From the NCBI RefSeq assembly GCF_029227915.1, contig NC_079877.1:20549851-20613850 (forward strand): a stretch of 64,000 nt of DNA, written 5' to 3'. Each line of letters begins with the position of its first letter. The first letter of the stretch is position 1. Source of the stretch: Hydractinia symbiolongicarpus. Its lineage: Eukaryota; Cnidaria; Hydrozoa; Anthoathecata; Hydractiniidae. Position numbers and translations under genes: made by a program. The notes under the pieces were generated by a model, which worked only from the letters and a program-made list of their open reading frames with translations, had not been told where the DNA came from and searched no databases. Positions 54,591 through 64,000 of the stretch are shown here, in pieces.

Positions 54591-56413
54591 CTTGTTGTTG
54601 AGATGTGTAAAGCATCACTTCACAGAACCAGGACAAACCCACACTATTCTTACGTCAGCGGGGATGTATGTACCCCGTCCTCATGCAATACTCTTTTGTC
54701 ATAGAATGCCGATAGCCCTAGCTTGTTTTGCTGGTACGTGACCATGCCCTGGTTGTGCACCCGAAACCCACGTTTTTGGCGGTATCCAGCTCGCCTTTCA
54801 GTGCTACCATGTACCTTGACCATGTCACGGCATTCTGTCTCTTTGACATGCCATTTGCACGAGAATTTCGTGCCTTCCCTACCTTTAGCGAAATAGCACT
54901 TTGCCGTCAATGCAATCATTCGAGATCCGATGAATTTAGGTTTGAACAACCCTCCCGTTCGACTCGAGTACTTATCGGTGACTAACCAATTTTTTACATC
55001 AGCGTCGTACTGCCCGAGGAATACATGGCGAACGACATCTCGCAACTCATCCCCAGAGATGGCAAAATACGCGCTATCCGTATCCATGTACACATATTCA
55101 AAATCTCGGCGGTCTACGTACTGATCCAGAAAATCGTAGTAAAACTCCATCATGCGCAACTTTGCCAATTTGTAGATGGCAATTCCATACTTGTAGGCTC
55201 GATCGATGCTTACCCCTTGTTTACCTCTTCTTACCTCATACGCGTCTCCGATCTCTTCAGGGTCCTCAAGATATGGGCTCCTCATTGCTGCATCTACCGC
55301 CTTCTCGTCTTTAGTAAAGCTAGTGTTGGCATGCCGCGCCAGATCTTCGATCATCTTGCCATAGAAACTGTTCCCTTCCAACTTTGCCGTATCGCCTGCG
55401 ATGCGCTTGTCAGGGTCTTTATCAGCTTGGCGTCGCGCATCGGCAATCTCTTCCGGGAACCACGCGAATGGTTTACCTCGTGAGTAATTGAGGAACTGGT
55501 AACATGCCGTGACTTTTAGCCCATGTTATAGGTACCATTTGAGCACGGGTGTGTACAACAAGATCTTTTCGGCTTTCATCAAGCCCAAGGGCTTTTTGGT
55601 ACCTGGAACACGTTTGCGCCCCGTCTGTTGTAGGTACTCGTGCATGTGCTGAGGTATTTGAGTATCGGGTATCTCTTTAACAACAAACAGCGGAGTGATT
55701 TCGCTAAATTTGTCGTGCAGCTCGGTAGGTACTTCTATATCAACTTGTGCAAAACTAAAGAACGAACCATCTAGAACACCTTGCTCCAGAGCCTCCAATC
55801 ACTCAACGGGGTCTGCCATCTTTATCAACTTCTCCTTCCCACAAGGGAAGTCTTGCAGCAGGGTACTTGGGTAGAGCATGTTCGCATCGTAATCTAGAAT
55901 GGTCTTGCACTTGAGAGATCTTATGGCTGTCACATCCCTCTCGTGGTACCTACAAAAGACTATCGCGGGGCCACCAACTATCCCTGTCCGTAAGAGCTCG
56001 TAGGCCTCGTTCCTCGTACATTCGCAGCAGGCTTTTTGGGTCTCGCTGCAAGCCTTGAACCGGGTTTTGAAGCAGTTATCTTGGCACTTGTGCTTGCAGG
56101 GTTCTTCTGGAGCATAGAGCACTAACTCGGGGTTCAAGCGCAGAGACTTGTTCAAGACGTAGCGCATCGACACGCCTGGAATGCTAACAGTGTCTTTGAA
56201 AATGTCACTTTCGTCGTCGTAGTACTGCAGCCTCGTCTTATTGACAACATCGACGAAGGGTAGCACGTCCGCTAGGTTGTATTCAGCCAGCCAGTCCATC
56301 ATAGTGACACAGCCCCTCTTGTAGAACTCCTCCCGGAATGCTTGGTACTCTTCGGGGGAGAGTGTGTTTTTCCCGCTAAGACTGCTATAGAAGTTTTCGT
56401 GCTCAACAGGGCC

Positions 56414-56512
56414 CAACCTCTTCCCCAGGGTCTTGTGGCCCCTGAGCCGTTATTTCGGAGTGGCCTCTATCAGATTTATCAACAAGGCAAAATACCCCGG
56501 GAACGAGGTTGG
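56414..56512. mobile_element. MITE (about 99 bp) inserted in polymerase copy 3
   Basis: The ends CAACCTCTTCCCC and (inverted) CCAACCTCGTTCCC form a terminal inverted repeat. ACAGGGCC lies on both sides (56406-56413 and 56513-56520), an exact 8-bp target duplication. Removing the insert restores gene continuity with the other polymerase copies. The eight-base duplication points to a hAT- or P-type mobiliser. The end sequence resembles MITEs I recall from cnidarian genomes. Confidence 0.85.
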
Positions 56513-56529
56513 ACAGGGCCGACATGGTT

Positions 56530-56705
56530 CAGCTTTTCATAGCTTGACAGAAAGTTCTTGATATCGAGGAATTTGATTTTTGAAGTGATGAGGAACATGT
56601 AGCTTTTCATAGCTTGAACTTTGAAGTGGTGAGAAACATATAGCTTGAACTTTGAAGTGGTGAGGAACATGTAGCTTTTCATAGCTTGGCAGCCACTCGT
56701 ACGGG
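56530..56705. repeat. Short tandem duplications within polymerase copy 3
   Basis: The string TTTGAAGTGGTGAGGAACAT followed by GTAGC and the string CTTTTCATAGCTTG recur about three times with small changes. They give repeated peptides (FLTTSKFK, SHHFKV) around LDI-NFL. Absent from copies 1 and 2. Confidence 0.75.
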
Positions 56706-58878
56706 AACACTAGCTTTTCGAGCCCACATTCCAGAGACTTGCACATGCCGTCGTAACTCATCCCGGGGGCGAGAAAGTTCTTGATATCGAGGAATTTGAA
56801 TTTTTAAGTGGTGAGGAACATGTAGTCATTGTCCTTCTTTGCCACTTTGATCTTCCCGTGCTTCGTGTCGTCGTCTTTGGCGGTTCGCTTGATAAAATAG
56901 CGCTTGATTAGGTTGATGTCGTACTTTTCACTGTTAAAACCGATCACCGCCACTTGGTTTACCCACTCGTTCCAATCAGTTTGATCTCTGTTGGAGAGCA
57001 TGTCAAAGTCATCGGGCTTGGGGTGCAGCCTTTTGACTTCTTTGACGATAAGAGCTTGCCTCTGCTCGAGTTGCTAAACGTATTTCCGCACCAAGGTTTT
57101 GGGATATTCGTGCATGATGAACGTGGGATGTTCATTAAGATTATCGTAGATGGCGAAACTCACTGGGATATGCTCCGAAAGGTATGTTAGATCGGCTGTT
57201 TGCTGCTGGTGTAAAGGTGCTAGGAGAGCTTCAAATTCAAAGACGATGAAGTAGGGGTGAAGCCAAAATTCTTTTTTGAAGAGCCTCTTAACTTTTGGGG
57301 GGTTCTCGCACTCCCATGTGGTGATTAGGTTGAAGCCACGTTTTCGGATGTAGTCTTCCTTGAATTCGGTGAGCTTGAAATTATTCTTATCCACGTTGGT
57401 CCGACGCGGTTGACATGGGCATCCACGCCATTTGCAGCCGTGATATTCGTAGACTGTTTTGGTATGGGGTTCATAACCATCTACTCTATATACCTCCTTA
57501 TTACCCTCACGTATAAGGCGTTCCCCTCCATGCCCGCAGAGTGCATGATGTATGTGTCTTACGGTTTGCTCCAACATGGGCTCTATCCATTGGCACGCCG
57601 CGTAGCTGAAACCTTCGTCGCCATAAAAGACTTTCTCCGATTTGCTCGGCATGCGCTTGACTTTTTTGCCTTTGCAAATGATTGTCGTCTTGAGGCCCTT
57701 GCACTCGTTCTTCTTATGCCTTGTGAGGTGGCAGGCTTGTGTAAAGATGTGGGCGCAGGCCTCGCATTCCCAGCTCTAAGTCAAAACATCCATCTTCTTG
57801 ATGTAAAAGGAGTGGCCCTCCAGCATACCGAGGTTGATTGTGTCTAACCCTTCTTTGTACTAATTCTGACCGTAAACGAGCCGCCATGGAGCCTTTTCCG
57901 AGTTCGTCTTAGGCTCAAAGACTTCAATGTTAATCTTGAAGTGCTTCGCTATACCCTTGATGTCCACGAGCTTCGTTGCACGTATATCTTCACGTTTTAG
58001 CTTGGGATCCTCGTAGTACTCGCGTGCTAGGGCGAGAGCTGGTCTTGTTAAGAACTTTTCACGCTGTTTTCGCTTTTCCCGGTAGTGCACGGTTAGACAT
58101 CTCCAGAAGCACAGGCTGTCAGTTCTTTCATCGTCTTTGAAAAAGCTGTAGATGCACCTTTTACCGCGCAGCCAATCTGAAAGTGGTCCACATCCAAGTA
58201 GAGGCTCCCTCGTGGAGATGATCTTGACCCGCACATGCTTGAAGACTATTTTACCTTCATATGCGCCGGGGGTCTCTATGGTTCTGTTGGGTGGCAAGTA
58301 GGCTTTAGTCCAAAATTCCGCATCCTCCAGATCGAGCCGCTTCATCTCGCATTCCTCCATGACGGCTTCGATTTCCGCCCTGCTCGATAGTGACTGGGAG
58401 CTCTTTTTTTGTAGTAAGCCGACACGTCTCCGCCACCTCGATAGATGTCACAGCTGAAACTGTAGACTACCTTGACGCGCATGTCTACGTAAGGCGTGAT
58501 TTTTCGCATGATAGCCTCTGTCAGCGGTTGGTTAAGGTTCTTGTTGAACTGCCACGTCTTGATGCCATTGTCGTCCTCCAACATTTGAGTGTCGTTCTCG
58601 TCAAATATGTGCTGAATATCCTCGATCCCCTCAGGGTTCTTAGCTTGCTCCTTTTCCTATTTCCCGGACATGTGTTTGAGATCGGCAATGCCTCGATATT
58701 CGTCCTCGATAGTGATCCTTTAAACCTCATCGCGATTTGCTTCTTCGCCTTGTTGTAGTAGTAGACAACGGTATCCCGCACGCTCCGTAGTTGATCTGCA
58801 GGAGCGTCGCGAGTTGCTGCTACCGGGGTCGACATGGTGTCATAGAGTTTGCCGATTGCGTTACTGAACCAACTCATC

Positions 58879-58887
58879 TTTATTATA
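58879..58887 (-). promoter_or_regulatory. TATAATAAA box before polymerase copy 3
   Basis: Minus-strand TATAATAAA, one G, then ATG (58877-58875). Identical spacing to polymerase copy 2. Confidence 0.58.
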
Positions 58888-58950
58888 GGTAGATTTCAAC
58901 TTCAAAATAGGGCTCGCGGTCTGAGCCTTGAGTAAGGGATACCGTTACTC

Positions 58951-58996
58951 GGGGTAAAGGTATCACACCTACTTAAATTCATCCCCTACTACTACT
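58951..58996 (-). repeat. Right terminal inverted repeat of the 17.8-kb Maverick
   Basis: Inverted copy of 41198-41243: GGGGTAAAGGTATCACACC, ACTTAAATTCATCCCCTACTACTACT at the outer edge. About three mismatches over 46 bp. Confidence 0.87.
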
Positions 58997-59001
58997 CAAG
59001 T
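58997..59001. repeat. Right target-site duplication (CAAGT)
   Basis: CAAGT directly follows the element end and continues the satellite unit (CAAGTCGTTTTCC). It pairs with GAAGT at 41193. Confidence 0.65.
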
Positions 59002-61724
59002 CGTTTTCCTTGGCGCCATGGCGTTATAGCACCGTAAACTACATGAACAGGCTTGTAAAGGCCGTAATGTGGCATTTTGCCGCCTAATAAAAGCGTTACA
59101 CGGAAATAACGTGGTTCTAGGAGTCCGCGCTGGTTGCCATTTGTCTAGTCCTTCCAGTTCCAACGAAATACAACGTCCCAAGTTGTTTTCCTTGGCGTCA
59201 TGGCCTTATATCACCGTCACCTTCTACCGCCTAATAAAAGCCTTACACGTAAATCACGAAGTTCCACAAGTCTGCATAGATTATGATCCGTGTAGTCCTT
59301 CCCGTCTCAATGGAATATAACGTCCCAAGTCGTTTTCCTTGGCGCTATGGTCTTATATTGCCGTCAACTACGTGCACAAGCCGCTAAATGCTGTAATATA
59401 GCCTTTGCCGCCTAATTAAGACCTTACACTTAAATCACGTTGTTCAGCGTGTTCGCGCATGTTACCATTGTTTTAGTCCTTCCAGTCTCAATGTACTACA
59501 ACTTCCCAAGTCGTTTTCCTTGGCCACATGGCCTTATATCACCGTCAAGTACGTGCACAACCAGCTAAATGCTGTAATATGGCCTTTTGCCGCCTAATTA
59601 AGGCCTCACACGTAAATCACCAAATTTCACGAGCCTACGTAGGTTATTATCCGTCTAGTCCGTCCAATCTCAATGGACTCCGACGTTCCAAGTTATTTTC
59701 ATTGTCGGCATGACCTTATGTCACCATCACCTACGTGCACAGGCTACTAAAGGCTGTAATATGGCCTTTTTCCGTCTAATAAAGGCCCTACACAAAAATC
59801 AAGTGGTTCCAGGTGTCCGCGCAGGTTGGCATTGGACTAGTCCTTTCAATCTCAATAGACTACAACGTCCCAAGTTGTTTTTCTTGGCAACATGGTCCCG
59901 TTACCACCGTCAACTACGTGCACAGGCCACTAAAGGCGGTAATATGGCTTTTTTCCACCTAACAAAGGCTTTACACAAAAATCACGAATTTCCACGAGCC
60001 TGCGCAGGTTACGATCGGACTAGTTCTCCCAGTCTCATTTGACTACAACGTCCCAAGTTGTTTTTCTTGCCACCATGGCTTTATATCACCGTCGTTTACG
60101 CGGAAACACGCCGAAGGCTGTAATAGTGCCTTTTTTCGCCTAGTAAAGGCCTTACCCAAAAATGACGTCGTTCCAGGTGTTCGCGCAGGTTGCTATTGGC
60201 CTAGTCCTTCTAGGCTCATTGAACTACAACTTCCCAAGTCGTTTTCCCTGGTGCCATGAGCCTTTAAAAGCGTGAACTACCACTCAGGCCGCTAAATGCT
60301 GTAATATCACCTTTTGCCAACTAATTAAGGCCTTACACATAAATTACGTGGTTCAGAACGTCCGCGCATGTTGCCAGTAATCTACTCCTTCTAGTCTCAA
60401 TTCACTACAACGTCAGAAGTCGTTTTCCTGGCGACATGGCCTTAAATCACCGTCAACTGCGTGCACAGGCACTAAAGGCGGTAATATGGCTTTTTTCCAC
60501 CTAATAAAGGCCTTCCACATAAATCACGTGGTTTCACGAGCATGCGCATGTTGCCATTAGTGTAATCCTTCCAGTCATAGTGAACTACAACGTGCCAAGT
60601 TGTTTTTCCTATCGCCATCGCCATTTAACAGCGTGAACTACCAGAACAGGCACAGCACAATTAAATGCTGTAATATTGCATTCTCCCGCCTAATAATGGC
60701 CTTACACGTAGGTCACGAAATTCCACGAACCTGCGTAGGTTATGATCCGTGTAGTCCTTCCCGTCTCAATGAGCAGCAACGTCCCAAGTCTTTCTCCTGG
60801 GCGCCATGTCCTAATATCACCGTCAACTACGTGCAAAGGCCACTAAAGGCTGTAATATAGCCTTTCGCCACATAATAAAGGCTTTACACAAAAATCATGT
60901 GGTTCCAGGAGTCCGCGCAGGTTGCCATTGGTCTGGCGCCATGGCCTTATGTCAATGTTAACTTCGTGCACAGGCCGCTAAAGTTTGTAATATTGCCTTC
61001 TCCCGTCTAATAAAGGCCTCACACGAAAATAACGTGGTTCCAGGTGTCCTAGCAGGTTGCCATTGCTCTAGTCTTTCGAGTCTCAATGAACTACAACATC
61101 CCCAGGCGTTTTTTTTGACTTCATGACCTTAAATCACCTTCAAGTACGTGCTCAGGCCGCCAAAAGGCTGTATTATTGCCCTCTACCGCCTAATAAAGGC
61201 CATATATGTAAATCACGAAATTTCACGATCCTGCGTAGGTTATGATCGGTCTAGTCCTTCCAGTCTCAATGGACTACAACCTTCCAAGCCGTTTTCCTTG
61301 GCGGCATGGCCTTATATAACCAACAACTGCGTGCATAGCCTTCTCAAGGCCGTAATATGGCCTTTGGACGCCTAATAAAGGCGTTACACAAAAATCAGGA
61401 TGTTCAGCGTGTCTGCGCAGGTTGCCATTGGTCTAGTCCATTCAGTCTCAATGGACCACAGCGTTCCAAGTTTTTTCCCTTGGTCCTATGGCGTTATATC
61501 ACCGTCAACTACGTGCAAGGCCGGTAAAGGCTGTAATAGGGCCTTTTGCCGCCTAATTAAGTCCTTTCACGTAAATGACGTGGTTCCACGCGCATGCGCA
61601 TGTTGCCATTTGTCTAGTTAATCCAGTCTCAATGGACTACAACCTCCCAAGCCGTTTTCCTTATCGCCATGGCCTTATAGCACCGTCAACTACGTTCATA
61701 GTCTTCTAAAGGCCGTAATATGAA
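58997..61724. repeat. Satellite block C, about 180-bp unit, about 15 copies
   Basis: Same unit and orientation as blocks A and B; direct continuation of block B after the Maverick. It ends inside a unit (GGCCGTAATATGA) at the AGATAG terminus of another element. A few units carry deletions (for example near 59210 and 60940). Confidence 0.9.
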
Positions 61725-62104
61725 AGATAGAGAAGTGTTCCTTCTGACGTAGTCGCGCATACGCGCACGCGCACGCCATAGGCAAGCACAACTGATCCCG
61801 GCTAATTCAGTACTCTGCGGTACCATGCAGTGCCGCCTACCAAGGGTATATCCCTAATAATCAGTGGATAGCCATGGTAAGTCCCTAATAATCATTGACG
61901 TCATCAATGTATGCAGAATAAGAGTCAAAAAGTTTTCTAGCGCAAAATCCCTAATAGTCTACGCGAACATCAAAGTATGCAGCAAATGAGTAGTGGAATT
62001 CCCTAAAAATCAACGCATGAGGAGTAAAGACACGCTAGTCGAGCAGAATGAAATCCTCTGACAAAACAAAAAACTCCATACAATAAAGAAATAAATACAT
62101 GCAC
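61725..62104 (+). repeat. Terminus of a second-lineage Maverick, inverted relative to 38431-38822
   Basis: Starts AGATAGAGAAGTG, then GCGCATACGCGCACGCGCACGCC, repeated TCCCTAATAATCA, GACGTCATCAATG, a GCAAATGAGT block and CATACAATAAAG. All these blocks occur in mirrored order upstream of the SAP-polymerase at 38431-38822. Confidence 0.75.
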
Positions 62105-62245
62105 TGTGAAACAATTATGTGATATCGCGAAAACCAGTGGACTATGTAGGGGTGTTTGCGGGATGCCCAAGCAAGACATCATAAAACATATCCAAAATAA
62201 TATTGCCCTTCAGAACATGTGTAACAAATCCGTTGAAACACATTC
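62105..62245 (+). pseudogene. 5' stub of a second-lineage (SAP) polymerase
   Basis: In frame from a GTG codon: KQLCDIAKTSGLCRGVCGMPKQDIIKHIQNN, aligning with the SAP start KQLRYIAKSRGVTGYYKLGKAELISFL at 38430. Only about 40-45 codons remain before an inverted junction with the DUF5871-like gene. Confidence 0.6.
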
Positions 62246-62640
62246 CTGATGTCTGAACTTGCCTTCCCATTCCTTCACTTTTGCGGTAATATATTTACCA
62301 TTTTTAACGTGTTGGTTATCAAAGTTTACTCCTTTCAAAGCTTGTATTTTATCCAAGATACTATTAAACTTCTCCAGCCATCGGAATTTATCATAGATGT
62401 CGAATGACATGGTAAGTGCTTCTTCATCATCGTAGCGCGAGGCGCCATTGGAATATAGATCCTTGGGTGTTTTGATCGTTAGATTACTGATCTTGCCATC
62501 GTTATTATATCCCTGCCTTTGTTGGCGCTAAAGGGATCACTTAGCACGATATTCTCAATGTTTACATTTTTAATATTTAATGGAGCCGCCTTGGAATAAA
62601 AGTCTTTTGATTTAACCGTCTCTGTACCGAATTTAAACAT
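62230..62640 (-). pseudogene. DUF5871-like protein, second copy (truncated)
   Basis: Starts MFKFGTETVKSKDFYSKAAPLNIKNVNIENIVLSDPFSANKG at 62640. After a slip near 62500 it reads ISNLTIKTPKDLYSNGASRYDDEEALTMSFDIYDKFRWLEKFNSILDKIQALKG, GKYITAKVKEWEGKF. Homology to 41840-42377 stops there, at the junction with the SAP stub. The two copies are strongly diverged but keep TPK..SxGASRY...ALTMSF. Confidence 0.6.
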
Positions 62641-62978
62641 CCTTTTATTTTGGTAATATTGGGGCTCAACTAGAGTGGGGTACACGGACAGTAGCCGCCG
62701 TTTTACGTGATATACATGTAGTAACAAGACCAGCAAAGCATTTTGCCGTGTATAAGGAGCCTCCGTTGGCATTGCAGGCACCGGTCGTATTTGTCGAGGA
62801 TCGCTTCACATTCATCGCATTGTTCGTTCAACGTTTATTTGTCCCTTCGCCCCTATTCAACTGTGCATGCTCTGGATAAAAAGGTCATCGAGTAGTGGAA
62901 TCCCCCTATTCGATTGCTCAGGCGCTAAGTTTAACTCCACAATACCCCAAGGTCTGCCTTTTCATCTTCCGTAAAACA
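62641..62978. other. Gap between DUF5871-like and DUF4116-like genes
   Basis: No gene seen. It contains CGCCCCTATTCAACTG and, about 50 bp on, TCCCCCTATTCGATTG. Both resemble the CCCCTACTACTACT element ends and could be regulatory or terminal relics. Confidence 0.35.
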
Positions 62979-63782
62979 CTACTCCGTGGCCCTGTTGGGA
63001 TGCCAGGCTACTGGAAGAAGCTCCCTATTAATCCTATACTTCCACGCTTTTCTCAAGCGATGGCGCTCGAGTAGCTTAGGTTCCTCCCTACCCATGCTAT
63101 GATACATTTCCCTGGTAACAAACCAATCCGGAACATGCTTGAATCTCCATGACCCTTGTGCGACAGCCTTGGTACACATGTCTTGGGTCGTGAAATGGTC
63201 CGGAACAAACTCGAGTAGCCCGGGATTGCGTTCAATAACCCATGTGCACATTTCCTGGGTCTTGATATGATCTGAAACATACCCAAGTAGCCGGGCTCCC
63301 GTTCAACCGCCATGGCACACATTTCTGGTGTCTTTATATGATCTGGAACATTATCAAGCAGCCGGGGTTCTTCTTCAACTATCCAATTGCACATTTCCTG
63401 GGTCTTGAAACGGTACAGAAAATTAGCGAACAACCAGGGGTTCTCATCAACCGCCATGGCGCACATTTCCTTTGTTTTGAAATGGTCAGGGACAAACTCG
63501 AACATGTAGGGCATTTCTTCAGCCATCCAGTTACACATGTCCTGCGTCTTGACATGATCTGGTATATTCATAAATGTAGTGATATCTCCCTCAACTTCTA
63601 TATCACACATTACATTTAATCGATCCAGCACATAATCGTACATATGGTGATGCTTATCAACGGCTCTGTCACACATGAGCTGATCGGGAACATATTCAAG
63701 CATCTGGGGTATTTCTTCAACTATTCAATTGCACATTTCCCGGGTCTTGAAAGTATCGGGTATATTTCTGAACCAACTCATT
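62979..63782 (-). pseudogene. DUF4116-like repeat protein, second copy
   Basis: ATG at 63782 (MSWFRNIPDTFKTREMCN), a stop, then MLEYVPDQLMCDRAVDKHHHMYDYVLDRLNV, KTQDMCNWMAEEMPYMFEFVPD, KTKEMCAMAVDENPWLFANF, KTQEMCNWIVEEEPRLLDNVPD, KTPEMCAMAVEREPGYL, and after a slip near 63270 more repeats to NRATE at 62979. About eight to nine repeats of roughly 25 residues, longer than the copy at 41228-41686. Outermost gene of an inverted element piece. Confidence 0.72.
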
Positions 63783-64000
63783 TTTCTTGAAATAAACCCT
63801 ATCCGGGATCATTGGGTGCGGACCATCGAATATGGGAAACACCTCTACTCAACTGCACATGCGTTAGTTTTTGTTGATGTCAGCAATATTACTAATATCT
63901 TGTGCACATGCGTGTTGGGATAATCGGTTATTGGATTTGGTTTCGGGATTTCTGGGATTCCGGTACTTGTTGTTGTTTACCTTGTTGTGTACGTTGTTGT
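63783..64000. other. Probable outer end of the inverted element piece
   Basis: AT-rich GAAATAAACC lies just upstream of the DUF4116-like start. AAACACCTCTACTCAACTG near 63840-63860 may be a diverged terminus (inward AGTTGAGTAGAGGTG). The rest holds no recognisable gene. Confidence 0.35.

Larger units (their letters stand above)
54650..58877 (-). pseudogene. Maverick DNA polymerase B, copy 3
   Basis: From ATG 58877 (MSWFSNAIGKLYDT) to 54650. Order: VAATRDAPADQL, TREPLLGCGPLSDWLRGKRC, two Cys/His finger positions, exonuclease FEFEALLAPLH (the first Asp is Glu), GFNSEKYD, motif A DYDANMLYPSTLLQDFP, Cys cluster CKHKCQDNC, motif B GNSFYGKM, and motif C YMDTDSAYFA intact. Lesions: a 99-bp MITE at 56414-56512, small tandem duplications at about 56530-56700, and several stops or shifts (near 58640, 57780, 57065, 56800, 55800). 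Best preserved of the three sister polymerases in its palm motifs. Protein-primed replication is the family expectation. Confidence 0.93.
41198..58996. mobile_element. Maverick/Polinton-like element, 17.8 kb, nearly complete
   Basis: Bounded by inverted termini (AGTAGTAGCAGGAGATGAAT at the left, AGTAGTAGTAGGGGATGAAT inverted at the right) and a target duplication, inside a satellite. The left part carries DUF4116-like, DUF5871-like, SAP, membrane, penton-like, coiled-coil and capsid genes on both strands, then integrase. The right part carries BRO-like, Cys protein, ATPase, small membrane, HNH and polymerase genes, all on minus. Most genes have one to several lesions, so the copy is fossil but young enough to read throughout. 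Confidence 0.88.

Overview
The window is nuclear DNA of an invertebrate animal, most likely a cnidarian (perhaps a hydrozoan). It is AT-rich with short GT-AG introns, and it carries Maverick/Polinton genes, a CR1/L2-like LINE and small inverted-repeat elements of kinds I associate with cnidarian genomes. The species call is inference only.

Region 1 (1-12 kb) is host sequence. A MITE-like element (about 335-1635) lies upstream of a complete ubiquitin-specific protease gene of the USP2 type. This gene has 12 coding exons (2657-11980, 610 codons, all splice phases consistent) and an intact Cys/His catalytic pair. A degraded LINE sits antisense in its third intron. Region 2 (12-14.15 kb) is mostly empty and ends in a Ty3/gypsy integrase fragment.

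Region 3 (14.15-64 kb) is a pile-up of giant, virus-like DNA transposons (Maverick/Polinton) nested in each other and in a roughly 180-bp satellite. The satellite survives as three blocks (25.75-28.83, 38.82-41.19 and 59.0-61.72 kb). The best-preserved element runs from 41,198 to 58,996 (17.8 kb), with about 46-bp inverted termini and a 5-bp target duplication inside the satellite. Its left half carries DUF4116-like repeats, a DUF5871-like protein, a SAP-like protein, a penton-like protein, membrane proteins, a coiled-coil protein, a major-capsid-like protein and an RVE integrase. Its right half, mostly on the minus strand, carries BRO-family proteins, a Cys protein, the packaging ATPase, small membrane proteins, a CxH/HNH nuclease and a protein-primed type DNA polymerase B.

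Other pieces are: a truncated polymerase-bearing right end (14.16-17.90), inserted into a BRO gene of another element; a right half with polymerase copy 2 (18.7-25.75); a hybrid piece (28.83-38.82) that joins the integrase-to-membrane-protein backbone to a different SAP/C2H2-type polymerase; and an inverted chimera (61.73-64.0). Nearly all element genes carry stops or frameshifts, so these are fossils. Even so, gene order, terminal motifs and a TATAATAAA box next to the start codon are shared between copies. Taken together they define a coherent virus-like family whose accessory genes (BRO/MSV199, CxH-HNH, DUF5871) are typical of large DNA viruses.
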